DNA of 64,000 nucleotides from Diploptera punctata (taxonomy: Eukaryota; Arthropoda; Insecta; Blattodea; Blaberidae), in NCBI GenBank assembly GCA_030220185.1, contig JASPKZ010003434.1:682001-746000 (forward strand). Direction: 5' to 3'. How positions within the stretch are numbered: position 1 is the first letter of the stretch; the number at the start of each line of letters is the position of its first letter. A program made the translations under genes and the position numbers. The notes under the pieces are model-generated. The model was not told the DNA's origin and searched no databases. It saw only the letters and a program-made list of their open reading frames with translations. Positions 45,025 through 56,373 of this stretch are shown in pieces.

Positions 45025-46079
45025 TACTGTAGTGTCGTTATCCTCCCTGGACAGAAAGATTCGTGAACTATGCCAATATCCTTTCTCTATGCATCTACCC
45101 CCACTCTCATTTTTACCTCTCCTGTTGCGCTGTTTGTGCTGCGCATCTCCCCTTCTACCTCGGAACGCTCAAATACGCAATGCACATCAAGAACGTTATC
45201 ATTCGATCGGAACTTTGAGTTAAGACAACGTCGTCTGGAGCACGCGAGTGGCGTGGTTTGAGTTTTGGGTCCAGAAGACCGGGGAAAGCCACCCTGGCTT
45301 GGACTGTGGTATGAATGTGGAGTGAAGTATGACATAGTTTTTTATGTTAATGATTATTATTTATTTTCTTTTTGTTGAATGATCAAGTATTTACATTTGT
45401 TATATTTTTCATCTACTTCAGACGTCTTGTTTATATTAAACATCATTTTATATACATATCCTGGTTAATGTTAAAGTATTTATGTGCATACTGCTGTTTA
45501 ATAATCCTGTACTGAAACTTACTTATTTAGGAGATCATTCTAGCTTCCTTTATTTTCCGTCTAGCTTTCATGATTAATAACCATAAACTACTCTGGTGTT
45601 TTGAGATCTATTGTTGATTCATGTTTAAGTGCTTAGGAAAGAAAGACGAATCAATCTTTGCCTCCTATGGGCCCGGGCAAAGCTTTTTGATTAATAACCT
45701 TGGATGTTGTGAACTCTACGCTAGTATATACAACGGAAACAAAAGACGATCCAAAAGAAACCCCCACAAATGGTAGCAGTCAGCGTGGTTATAAACTGCA
45801 CAAATGGTTTGCAGTGCGTGGTTTATCAATATATACACTCTGCACATTTGTTACTTTTCTTTTATTTACAATCCCAGCACATCTCTAATCAACATATTCC
45901 TCATTTTATCTCTTTTTAAAATAACTACGCTTTCTGATGCTCACAGTTTAAAACTATCTCTTAGGGATCAAAGTTTCCCATTCTCTATTTATATCAGTTT
46001 CTTCTTCGGTTGCCACATTTTCTACTGAAAATTCCAGTATTTCATTTCTGTAGCAATTTAGACCTACAGCTCGTAAAGT
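45025..46079. other. Unassigned; less AT-rich patch at 45070-45320
   Basis: The 45070-45320 patch has open frames in several phases (up to 99 codons) and more G+C than its surroundings. No family was recognised. Confidence 0.35.
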
Positions 46080-46220
46080 CTCAATTTTTCTAATTAAATT
46101 GTTTTTTTTCATAATCATCTTTAGCTTTTGTATCTCTCATAAGCGAACACTCTTCTCTGATTGTCACCCTAACCAGATGATGATCCGAATTGCAGTCTAT
46201 CCTCGTAGCTGTTTGAAGTT
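46080..46220 (-). mobile_element. Possible LINE endonuclease remnant
   Basis: The minus strand reads TATRIDCNSDHHLVRVTIRE. The C-x-S-D-H-x-L-V signature is the C-terminal catalytic motif of AP-type endonucleases in non-LTR retrotransposons. Only this motif is visible. Confidence 0.45.
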
Positions 46221-46394
46221 GATTATAACAGTGTGCTTACCTGCTATATATCGTAATATATCTGGTTTCGCATTTCAGCATCTGAAGACGTTCAGGCGTA
46301 TTTATGAATATCGATATGCTGAAATGTTATGCTCTTCACAATAACATTCTTTGATGTGGCAAAAGTGACTAATCTAACCCCATTGTCCTTACTA

Positions 46395-47063
46395 CGAGGC
46401 GTGTTTTTAAAGTGTAGCAATTAAACGGGAATATATTTACAAACCATTTTTGTTGCATTTTATTCCCCACACTTCAATTATTTTTTAACATAAATCCGCC
46501 ATTATCGAGTAGGGGCACATTGTAGAATCCGCCCGCTCCCGCACTGCTGTTTTCACTTCATTGTCGCCATCAAAATGTTAGCCACCGAGGAACGTCTTCA
46601 GGTGCAGGAAGAATCTTTTCATCGACAGCACGTACCAAATCGTCATTGATCAATGATGGCCGACCGGTATACTGTTCGTCATGCACAGAGACGCGGGCCC
46701 CGTCCGTTGAACTTCTAACAACCTCATCTCCCTCCGGACCATATCAACATTAATGTCATCTTCATCATACACCTTACTAAGTTGACGATGAATGCCAGCT
46801 GGTTTGATGTTTCTCGCATTCAAGAAACGGATAACAGACCTTATCTCACAGTCGGAGGGGTGCTCGATCACTTTAAATGTTTCAACTGATCACAACTAAC
46901 TACAAACACACGACACGGACTGAAGCTCTGAAACTGCATGTCCAGCTTGCCTGAGGAACTGAAAAGAAAACAACAAACAAACTCATGCGAAAAAATGTAA
47001 ACGATTTCATCGATGCCGATGGATCTAATTGAAAACTGAACTTACTTTTAGAAATACGCCTCG
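46395..47063 (-). mobile_element. Mariner-type element T3, internally deleted
   Basis: Terminal inverted repeats begin CGAGGCGTGTTTTTAAAG and (right, reversed) CGAGGCGTATTTCTAAAAG, and each is flanked by TA (46393-46394 and 47064-47065), the mariner target duplication. The minus-strand frame 46650-46871 encodes EIRSVIRFLNARNIKPAGIH, RQLSKVYDEDDINVDMVRR. This is the N-terminal helix-turn-helix of mariner transposases. The DDE/DDD catalytic part is deleted. Confidence 0.85.
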
Positions 47064-48384
47064 TATATTCATGAAGATTTAATTTGCCTACTTTGGTCTG
47101 AATATACTCTTGCTTCTTGCGTACCACTTTTTCATTAAAAATCCAATGTTCCATATGATATCGTCGCGAACTCTCAAATATACTCAAATACGCCACTCGT
47201 AATTTTCATCATAGAACACATCCTTGAGTCTTATCATTTTTTCATCTTATGTTCCCCGGTTACCGTTGCAACATTTACATTTACTAATTAATGTGTCGTT
47301 TAAACCTTTAGAATCGTGTATTAGGCTATATCCTATCGCTACAAAGCTAACGTCGCGGAGAGATGAGAGGATCCTTATTCTGATTAAAATCCCGATTCCT
47401 AATTCCTGGTCTCGCTGTACTTCCAATATTACACTGTAAAACTTCCTGAATCCCTTGTCTATATCTCTCCTGGTGTGTATGGCCCACTTTATTACAAAAG
47501 GAACTATATTCAACGGATATTTATCTAATTCCCATGTTAATATACCTCGAGAGAGCCCTATACTTGTAACAAATGTCCTAAGCCATTCCTGGGTCCTAGG
47601 AACATGTTCCTTATATATTTATTCTTTTGGCATGGAAACGCTAGAAGCACAGCCTCCCGCCCGGAGATCCATCATAATAAAGTATTTTATCTATGGAATA
47701 GATGTTTCTCCCGTGGAAACCCATTTCAGCATTTCTTGACGATTGTATTTTTACGATGAAAATTTGTATTTTTTTCGACCAAGGTTAACTTTATCGTCTG
47801 GGTTTATCACCTGTGACCTGTCCCCTAGCATTTGATGGATTATCCTTTGGCCGCAATGCTATAGGGGGCAGTAAGGCTCTCGATGTCCTTTAAGCACGCA
47901 AGTCACACCAATTTAGATATACTGTACCGAGAGGGGAATAATACTTTATTGATTTATATACATAGTGTTTCATGTTACCAACCCACCACATCTTCCTGTG
48001 CATAAAGTTTTATATTCCTTATGCCACTCCTCTCTACCCATCCACTCCATGCCCTCCAGCCCTCTTGGTCTCATTCCAGTTCTTATTTCTTGCATTCACG
48101 AGTTTCGAAGTAATAATAATAATAATAATCTAATAATTTATGTATAACAGAAAACTATTTCTTTTAAAATTTCGAAGACGAAGTGCTACTTTGAAATAAA
48201 CAATGTAGGCTACATTAGATGACAATTACAGTCTGGTGTTTGCGTTTCATTCATATATTAGTAGTGGGAGTAGTAATGCTGTAGAAGTATTTTTTTAATG
48301 ACACTCTTTAACAGTTAAATTCATTAGTTTCGCTATTAAAAGCTACTCGTGAAAGGGCCGACACATTTTATCATAGTCTTCATT
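47064..48384. other. Unassigned sequence
   Basis: Several frames of 60-98 codons occur on both strands at 47224-47740, but I recognise none. An (AAT)n run is at 48112-48128. Confidence 0.35.
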
Positions 48385-48645
48385 TCAAGCTTCAGGGACT
48401 TTTACGTGCCGTATATCTACGATTCGGGACACACGACTTTACGTCCTTCCGAGAGAAGCCATATTCAGGAGTTTTATCCCCTGCATTTTTATTCTTATTT
48501 AGCGTTCCGGTGCTATTACTAAGATTTTTGTTGCAAATCGTCCAAACACTTTTAACTACATATAGCCTACTCCGCGCCACGGTAACCCAGGTGGCGGCAA
48601 GCTTACCTTCTATCTTACAGTCTGGGAGGGCTGGTGGCATACAAT
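48385..48645 (-). mobile_element. Possible SINE-like repeat tail
   Basis: The minus strand has ctctcggaaggacgtaaagtcg, tgtgtcccgaatcgtagat and ggcacgtaaaagtccctgaa, similar in layout to the SINE-C body (regular cgtaaag, gtcccga and cgtaaaag landmarks). No head or TSD was recognised. Confidence 0.35.
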
Positions 48646-48904
48646 TTCTAATCGGTGCATTGTTTGCTAGTTTCCTGGATAAAATTCCGAATCTTCCTTA
48701 TTAAATCCAATACGTCGAAAAAAAAATATATTATTTTCGTTATCTTAGACTTCGAGTATTAGTTTAATCATTTTTATTTCAGTTTCATCCATCCTATGGC
48801 TCTAATAGCTCAAGTCTGGTCCTGGCCTCCACTTATTTTGTGATTCTTAATAAATCTGACTTACTACGCTTATTTCCCTATAGATTCAATGATTGACATG
48901 TGGT

Positions 48905-49162
48905 CAGCATGTCACCACAAAGGATTTAAAAAATGCAACCAAGTTATTACTTGGATGGTACAAAATCGGTAAATTTTCAGACTATGGGTTCTTTCACGAG
49001 CTTGAAAATCTTCAGACTCGAGGCGCACGGCTTAAAGTCCCTTCCGGAGGATCTTTTCCTTAGATTTTTCCATCTTAAAAATCCATCAACCGAGGCCGGT
49101 TTTGAACCCGCGACCCTTTTGACTAGAGGCAAGGAACCAAACCACTAGATCACCGCGGCATT
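48905..49162 (-). mobile_element. SINE-C copy
   Basis: The head is at the right (gcggtgatctagtggtttgg on the minus strand, B box gggttcaaaacc). The body has tccggaagggactttaagcc and cttgaagattttcaagctcg. The tail is truncated at the left. Confidence 0.75.
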
Positions 49163-49164
49163 CT

Positions 49165-49723
49165 TAATTTTAGTTTAATTTGTATAATTCTATTTATTTT
49201 TATTTATAATTATTTTTCTACGTTAACATATGACTTTTTGAATCTATTATCTATATACTTTAGATTATAATATATAAATATAAACAAATATGTAAAAATA
49301 TTCGGGATAGATTATGCACATCAAATATAGAAGGTAACATCGTGAAATATCAAATCAACTCATTTATTTAATCGTATATTTATTTATTTATTTACTCATA
49401 GTGTAAGCACATATAATTATAATTTCCCAATTGAGCAGTAGCTCGTGTTCGGGCACAGTACAAAGTCAAACAAAAACATAATACAACGTACGAAAATTTA
49501 CTTTACTAAAATATTTTTACATTTGGTATTAGACTTATATAAACGTAGTAGACATCAAAGCTGAAAATAGGAAAGATATTTGGTGGGAAATAAGGGAGGG
49601 ACATTTTTATTTACAATTAGTAGAATAACGTTGAAGTAAATTATGTAGCATATTTTATAAACGAATTAGTGCTAACTTTTTACAAATCAATGGGTTAATT
49701 AATAATAATAATTACACTGGTCG
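49165..49723. other. Unassigned AT-rich sequence
   Basis: TATTT-rich runs at 49370-49400. No element was recognised. Confidence 0.4.
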
Positions 49724-50262
49724 ACAAAAATGAACATTTTTTTCTTTCACAGGAATAAAAATATGAGATTTCAGAAGTATTTTTCATCCTGAATTTAAAT
49801 ATCATTTCAGTTTTTTCCTATCAGGCAAGAGTTTCCTGTGATATCCATTTATATATTTTTTTATAATTTTTAATAAAATCCATCTAACTATAACTCATTC
49901 TGACGTACCTAGAAAGTGGTAGACAGTGATTTTCGGACATATTTTGCATCTGGAACATCTCTCTTCTTGGTCCAACAGTAGTCAGCTAGCATATTAGAAC
50001 TCCACTTGCCTTGGCACCTCTTTTCCATTGTGGAAATTTGCTGATGAAAACGCTCACCGTGCTCATCAGAGACAGCCCCAAGATTTTCCGGAAAGAAGTC
50101 CGGAAGAAGAGAATGCTAAAATCAATTTAAAAAAAAAGTAGCTATCACAAAAAAAACTGTGCCTTATGGAAAATTTCTGACTACACATCTGAATTCAGTA
50201 TGAAAAAATGCACTAGATTCACTAATCAGATTTCTTGTGAAGAAAGCCTTGTCGACTACTGT
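49724..50262 (-). mobile_element. Element T5, copy 4, with intact coding tail
   Basis: Ends acactggtcgacaa and ttgtcgactactgt are inverted. On the minus strand, from about 50115 down to 49916, an uninterrupted frame reads HSLLPDFFPENLGAVSDEHG, ERFHQQISTMEKRCQGKWSS, NMLADYCWTKKRDVPDAKY, then VRKSLSTTF and a stop. A T-rich tract plus attttag precedes it, which fits a 3' splice site. It is the most divergent copy, yet it keeps the frame open. Confidence 0.8.
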
Positions 50263-50305
50263 TAACTTATTTGTGCACTTCTTAATGATATGTATTTTGT
50301 AATTT

Positions 50306-50650
50306 GTCCCGCGCCGTAGCCGAGCGGTTAAGGTAGGAAGCCTTGGCGCAGAGCTACGGGACTTGCGCTGGTTCGAGTCTCCATGGGGGAAGAAATTTTC
50401 TCATGGTATTTCGGCCAGTATGGGGCCGGTGCCCACCCAGCATCGTGAGGCAATTGGGTAGCTAGAATAAGTAGCGGCTCCAGGTTGAGGAACCAGCTAT
50501 AACGGCTGGGGGACTCGACATGCTAACCACATGTCACCCCTACACTGGCTGTTGATCATCTACCTCTGTGATTGACACATGTGGATGTGAAGGGCCAGCA
50601 GCCGGCTGGTAAAAGGGCAACCGCTGAAAAGTGGAAAGACCCTCAATCGG
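50306..50650 (+). mobile_element. SINE-A, full length, young, with TSD
   Basis: A 12 bp TSD ATTTTGTAATTT lies at 50294-50305 and 50651-50662. Its sequence is almost identical to 36077-36430, including head, A and B boxes and the gaccctcaatcgg end. Confidence 0.95.
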
Positions 50651-50809
50651 ATTTTGTAATTTCAATTCTGAATATTCACCAATATTCTAAATAGGCCTAA
50701 TGAGCACTGGTTTAATTTTTAAATACAGTTACGTAACATTTGACCGAAATTACTATTGTATCTTAAGCATTGTATGACTTGGAAACTGGAAAGACTATGC
50801 CCATTGAAT

Positions 50810-51005
50810 TAAAAAAAAAAGTCTTCCTTTATATTTTTTCATTCCCCTTCCTTTAAGTTTTTTATTTATCTGATTGCTCCTTATATCCTTGTTAATTTTG
50901 GTCTTACTCTCGTCCTTCTTCATCTCGATTTCCATTCATATGTGTATTTCCTTCGATAGTCTATCTTCTATCAGCCTGTTCATATGTCCAAACTATCTTC
51001 ATTAT
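50810..51005 (-). mobile_element. LINE 3' fragment
   Basis: The minus strand gives RLIEDRLSKEIHI and then a KKDESKTKINKDI-like stretch, corresponding to the region around the GRPR motif of LINE C-termini, heavily mutated. Confidence 0.45.
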
Positions 51006-51033
51006 ATTAATGTAAAATTGTAATAATATGAAG

Positions 51034-51392
51034 TCGGCCGCGGTAGGCTAGTGATTATTTTCGTTGCCTCTGGTTCCAAGGGTCGCGAGTTCAAACCTGG
51101 ACATGGTCCATGGACTTTTAGTAGTATTAAAAAATTCAAAGATTTATTTCACGATCGTTAAAGATCCTTCAGCCTAAATAAAGAGACCTCTAAGCAAAAT
51201 TTACCAATCTTCTGCATCCTAGTAATACCTTAGTTGCCTACTAGATGTTTCATAGCTCGGTATGTTGACCGCATACCATTTATGACATCTGCAGAGAAAT
51301 AGGCATAACTAAATTAACTTGATCTAGTAACTCCTCTCAAAGAAGAGGCTAAGGCCCAACATTCGGGTGTTATGCTTGCAGATATGTGTAGA
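51034..51392 (+). mobile_element. SINE-C copy, diverged
   Basis: The head gccgcggtaggctagtgatt and B box gagttcaaacct are followed by a shortened body and a full 3' tail (ctaaattaacttgatctag, caaagaagaggctaaggccc). Confidence 0.75.
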
Positions 51393-51439
51393 TAACAAGA
51401 ATATATATATATAAAATATTTCAAAATTAAATACGAATA

Positions 51440-51635
51440 AGGTTCAGACTCCCCAACTATTAAAACTATTTTTCAAATACCTTAGTCCTTCCAGAACCGA
51501 TTCTATCTTCACCAAAAAGTTGGCTATTGTAGCCAAATAATCTTTTGCTGAAGATGACCGGTTCCGAAAGGCCTATAATATGTTTTTAAAAGTTTTATCA
51601 AGTTAAAAAGACTGAACTTTACGATATTCAAGTTT
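51440..51635. mobile_element. Foldback with hammerhead-like motif
   Basis: Arms of about 75 bp: left ggttcagactccccaact to cagaaccgattctatcttca, right gctgaagatgaccggttccg to aaaaagactgaactttacg. The right arm carries CTGAAGATG, palindromic ACCGGT, then CCGAAAGG (51548-51571), the same layout as the motifs at 8819 and 14021. Non-coding. No TSD was established. Confidence 0.6.
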
Positions 51636-51685
51636 ATAATGTTTTATAATAAAATTGCATGATGTATCTAATCCCTCAACCCAAT

Positions 51686-52450
51686 TTATCATAAGCAATG
51701 TCACGAGTGATTTCCAAATTATTGATAAATTCACGACTCACGAAGTGAGGAGTGAATTTATCTAGAGAATTTGGAAATAAAGTGTGGCATTTGTTAGGAC
51801 TATTTAACGAATAAAAATAAGCTGCTTACTCACAAATCATTATTTAAATATAGTTATTTTAAAATATTTATATATTTAATGTAAATGGCGATGTTAGAAA
51901 AACAAATGAGAAATGTTTGTTATGCTTCATCTGTTCATCACCGCAACCAGATCTTATTATTTATTGCCAAAGGATCGCAATATTGTAAGAATGCACCCTA
52001 GTGGAGAAAAAATGAAACACATCAAATTGTTTATAACTAACATTATATGTTATTAATTAATTTCTGATGTCCTATGATGTAAATTATATTTTTCTGGAAC
52101 GTAAATTCCTGGGAAATAGTATGTTTAAGAAAGTGCAAACAGTGGTTTCTTTTTATTGTGATATAATAAATTACTACGAATGTTTTTCTAATATATTCGG
52201 CAAAGCAGTATCTGTTTACATTCGTGCACTATATATACAATCTAGTAGCCGTATTTCATAGAGAGTCAGTCACTGCAAAATAATACTCTGGCCTATTCAG
52301 AATGTTAAAAAGAAGGAGCTTGATTTTAATATGATAAAATTAAACTGATAAAATCGAGGTGAAAAAGACTGTGATTGGTTGTAAATCAAAATTACGTAAT
52401 TGAAATGTGATTGGTCATTAACTCCCATTTGGGGCATGAGTTAAATAGTC
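51686..52450 (-). mobile_element. Hairpin-ended DNA element T6, minus-strand copy
   Basis: Starts ttatcataagcaatgtcacg and ends ggggcatgagttaaatagtc, the reverse complement of the 13100-13926 copy. The subterminal hairpin is at about 51700-51795. Most of the long internal part is retained, but not the TA array. Confidence 0.75.
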
Positions 52451-52816
52451 ATGAATATTATTTGAATTACTGATTAATTATGTCGTTTTGATTAGTATAT
52501 TGTACTAGAGTCCATCCACTTTTATATTTTCACTTATAGGATAATATTATTTCTCATTTTCCCTCTTCTTGAAATCCTTCCTGATCGTCGCCAGAATAAC
52601 ATTTTCTATCGAACGTAATTGTCAATTCCCACTTCCATATATGTCTCTAAGAAGTATGTTATAGTATTCTGACAAATGCAACATAAATGTTCGATTTTGT
52701 TTTATTGTGATATTTTTATCCCACAAAATACTGTTAATAGTGATATTGCTGTCCTAAATTTATTATTATTTAACTGGTACCATCTTATAGTTTTTTATCC
52801 CCAAATAGTTTAAACG

Positions 52817-52817
<1 letters not shown>
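52451..52817 (-). mobile_element. Probable LINE fragment
   Basis: From about 52545 on, the minus strand reads INSILWDKNITIKTKSNIYV and later ENVILATIRKDFKKRENE, similar in order to the LINE region before the GxExW motif. Stops intervene, and 52451-52544 shows nothing. Confidence 0.4.

Positions 52818-52883
<66 letters not shown>
52818..52883. repeat. (ATT)n microsatellite
   Basis: A pure ATT run directly upstream of a SINE-F head. Confidence 0.97.
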
Positions 52884-52886
52884 TTT

Positions 52887-53219
52887 TGAGGCGGGTCCGT
52901 GGTGTAAGCGGTTAAACGCTCGCCTCTTACTGCTGGGGTCTCATGATCGAGCCTCGGTCACTCCATGTGGGTTTCATGATAGACGAAACTGAGCTTGGGC
53001 AGGTGTTTCTCGGGGTTTCTCCCGTTTTCGACCTGCTACAATATCATTCCAACATTTATTCATACTCATCTCATCCATTACGTTTAATTTCGTTCATATG
53101 CCTCTGTGATGGTGCGTCAGGCATAGTCTGCCGACACCCTTTCCATTTACAGACCTCTATATAAGGGGCTTTATCTCATATCATCCCTCGACCCGACCCT
53201 GAGCTGGACACGAGTTGAG
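52887..53219 (+). mobile_element. SINE-F, full length
   Basis: The tRNA-like head gtccgtggtgtaagcggtta contains an A-box region, and catgatcgagcct a degenerate B box. The body is ctcggggtttctcccgtttt. The tail is cgacccgaccctgagctgga ending gacacgagttgagg. It is the reference copy for this family here. Confidence 0.85.
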
Positions 53220-53257
53220 GATATTTATTATTATTTCAATGCATACACAAATTATTA

Positions 53258-54459
53258 CTTACTTACTTACTTACTCACTGGCACTATCGAACCCGTAGGT
53301 TCATGGCCGCGCGGACATAAGCTCTCCATACATCCCTATCCTGAGCCAATGCTTTCCAATCATTCCCTGTATAATCTACTTCCCTCAAATCATAGTTAAT
53401 GTTGTTCTCCCACCTCATTCTTGGTCTACCAACAGGGCGTTTTCCTTCTGGCTTTCCTACAAGAAGTTTCCATGCACCATACGCGCAACATGTCCTGCCC
53501 ATCGCAGTCTACGAGACTTAACTGTTCTTATTATATCTGTCTTCCTATAAAGACCATGTAGTTCATTGTTATGTAGTCTTCTCCATTCACCTGTCTGTTC
53601 ATCTCTCTTTGTCAAAAAATTTTCCTAAGAACTTTATTCTCAAATACTCATAATCTCCTTTCCTCCCTTAAAGTAAGAGTCCATGTTTCGCTCCCATATA
53701 TTATAACTGGTAGAATAATAGTTTTATATATTTTCAGCTTAACGTTTTTTGAAAGGAGTTGGGACATCAAAAGTCTCTGCAATGCATAATAGCATGCATT
53801 TCCAGAATTGAGCCTATGTTTAATTTCTTTGTGCATCTCATTCCTATTTGTGATTATTGTTCCTAGGTATTTGAATTCAGCCACTTCCTCAAACTTTCCC
53901 TCATTTGTCCTTAGCTGTCCATTTCCATTATATACTGAATTTCTACATGTGACCATATATTTAGTTTTACTGATATTACTTCCAGTCCTAATTTCTTAGG
54001 GTTACTCAATAGTGTGTGCGTGTTGGCCTTTAGTATCTCCTCGCTATCGGCCAGTAGTACTACATCATCAGCATAAACTAACAGCTTATTAATACCATTC
54101 AGTTGTAAGCCTTCCTCATTCTCTAAAGATTTAATGACATGCTCTAGTACAAAATTAAATAGTAGAGGAGATAGTGCATCTCCTTGCTTCAACCCATTGT
54201 GGATTTCAAAAGTGTCTGAAAACTGTTTGCCTACACGCACCCTACTCTTTGAGCCATTTAGACACATTCGTATAAGTCTAACTAACTTTTTAGGAATTCC
54301 GAACTCCAGCAGGATACTATATAACTTCTCCCTCTTAATTGAATCATATGCTTTTTTGAAGTCTACATATAGTTGATGTACAGAACCATTATATTCCCAT
54401 TTCTTTTCTAAAATCTGTCTTATACTAAAAATCTGATCTGTTGTAGACCTGTTTCTTCT
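53258..54459 (-). mobile_element. LINE-A, longest copy, RT core present
   Basis: A 9 bp repeat AAATTATTA flanks it (53249-53257, 54460-54468). The 3' tail is acttacttacttactt at the left. On the minus strand, from right to left: YVDFKKAYDSI-like, GKQFSDTFEIHNGLKQGDAL, SPLLFNFVLE, LLVYADDVVLLADSEE (RT catalytic YADD), CRNSVYNGNGQLRTNEG, FKYLGTIITNRNEMHKEIKH, YGSETWTLTLREERRL, then after breaks GRPRMRWENNINYDLREVDY. The endonuclease and N-terminal RT are missing, and a few frameshifts inactivate it. Confidence 0.92.
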
Positions 54460-54461
54460 AA

Positions 54462-54519
<58 letters not shown>
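54460..54519. repeat. (ATT)n microsatellite
   Basis: ATT run at the 5' border of the LINE-A copy, probably its insertion target. Confidence 0.95.
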
Positions 54520-54520
<1 letters not shown>

Positions 54521-54529
54521 TGTCACATA

Positions 54530-54956
54530 CGAAGCTGAAGCATAAAAATTCAACAAAACTTAGAACAAAAACTTATACCGATGGAAATAGATTTCTTGAG
54601 GAGAGCAGCAAGATGTTCAAAATTGGAAAAAAAGAAAAAGAAATAAAGTCATACGAAAAAAAAGTGAATATTAAATATTCAATAGCAGATTTTATTAGAT
54701 ACAAGCAATTAAATTGGTATGGTCATGTACAACGAATGTAAGAATAAAGGTTACCCAGAAAATAAAATCATTGTAATGGTGTCCAACTGGAAGAACAAAG
54801 AAAGGAAGACCTCGAAACCTAAGGAATGAAAGAAGTAAGAACTGGAATGCGATCAAGAGGACTGGAGGACATGGAGTAGATGGATAAGGATGAGTGAAGA
54901 AGGAAAACAAAACCGTAGGCACAGAAATATGTGTAAGCATTGAAAATCTGTATATA
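54530..54956 (+). mobile_element. LINE-F 3' fragment
   Basis: The plus strand, with many breaks, reads EIDFLRRAARCSKLEKKKK, a YKQLNWYGHVQRM-like stretch, then GRTKKGRPRNLRNERSKNWN. It ends in a UTR with ggcacagaaatatgtgtaag and a tataaata tail, as does the copy at 60006-60318. Confidence 0.75.
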
Positions 54957-55012
54957 AATATTATTATTGTTATTATTATAATGATTATTATTATCACAAT
55001 TATTATCATTAT
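54957..55012. repeat. Imperfect (ATT)n array
   Basis: Degenerate ATT/ATC repeats at the 3' end of LINE-F, consistent with a tail-derived array. Confidence 0.85.
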
Positions 55013-55713
55013 TAACTAATTAACTGGCGCTATCGAACCCATAGGTTCATGGCCGCGCAGACATAAACTCTCCATACATCCCTATCTTGAGCTGATGTTT
55101 TCCAATCATTCTCTGTATAATGTACTTCCCTCAAATCATAGTTAATGTTATTCTCCCACCTCATTCTTGGTCTACCAACTGGGCGTTTTTCTTCTGGTTT
55201 TCCTATAAGAAGCTTCCATGCACGTCTTTTATTGCCCATTCGTGCCACATGTCCTGTCCATCACAGTTTACGAGAATTAACTGTTCTTATTATATCTGGC
55301 GTCCTATAAAGACCATGTAGTTCACTGTTATGAAGTCTTCTCTATTCACCTGTCTGTTCATCTGTCTTTGGTCCAAAAATTTTCCTAAGAATTTTATTCT
55401 CAAATACTCGTAATCTCCTTTCTTCCCTTAAAGTAAGAATCAATGTTTCGCAACCGTATAATATAACTGGTAGAATAATAGTTTCATATATTCTCAGTTT
55501 AACGTTTTTTAAAGGAGTTGGAACGACAAGAGTCCTTGTAATGCATAATAGCACGCATTTCCAAAATGGAACCTACGTTTAATTTCTTTATGCATCTCAT
55601 TCCTATTTGTGACTATTTTTCGTAGGTATTTGAGTTCAGCCACTTCCTCTAAATTTCCCTCAATTGTCATTAGCTGTCCATTTCCATTATATAATGTATA
55701 TCTATATGTGACC
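55013..55713 (-). mobile_element. LINE-A fragment
   Basis: The 3' end is at the left. The minus-strand frame 55030-55248 reads ARMGNKRRAWKLLIGKPEEK, GRPRMRWENNINYDLREVHY. The frame 55342-55554 reads YETIILPVILYGCETLILTL, RVFENKILRKIFGPKTDEQT. It continues to the FKYLRKIVTNRNEMHKEIK region near 55600. It borders an ATT array on the right. Confidence 0.88.
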
Positions 55714-55730
55714 TATTATTATTATTATTA

Positions 55731-55775
<45 letters not shown>
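55714..55775. repeat. (ATT)n microsatellite
   Basis: ATT run with a GTT interruption at the 5' border of the LINE-A fragment. Confidence 0.95.
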
Positions 55776-55776
<1 letters not shown>

Positions 55777-56309
55777 AATTATTCTGTTCTTCTCTCTATA
55801 TATAATGCAAGTATACATCACTTACGTATCATGATCAGCCGAAGCGTTGCGTAAATTGAAAATTGCCACATAAACTCGCATCTACCCAAAGCATGAAAAA
55901 TTCAGCGAGTGGTATTAGAACACACACTTTTCACCATTTTCAGTGAACAACGGTGCGGATCTTTCATAATAGGATAAACTGAAACACACAATCATCAATA
56001 ACTGCATAATGTTCACCCTAGTGTATAAAGAGGGGTGAAACGGATCTGTCAAATTAGAAACATACAACAGTGCTAAATGCGAGTTGCCATCCATCAATCA
56101 CAGCTCACTTAAATAAGTTTTTTATGCGGTCGACAAGCGGGTTACACTAATATAATTTCAGTCCCAATTTGTTTGAAGTGATACATGGCACTTGAACCTA
56201 AATTTAACAGCAGTTGTAACGATGTCCCGCGCGCTGGCAGTCACACAAAGTCAGCACCACATTCTACATCACTTACTAATAGACACTGATGAACGAGTCT
56301 TGCCATCCT
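55776..56309. other. Unassigned sequence
   Basis: No element or gene was recognised. Confidence 0.4.
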
Positions 56310-56373
56310 AGAGTCCGTTCTCTCAAAGTTGACACTATTCTTCTCAAATTATAATAAATGTAGGCACATCAAA

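Noticed and set aside
47224..47739. Possible host exons (71-94 codon frames on both strands)
   Set aside because: Frames overlap on both strands with no recognised motif or splice structure.
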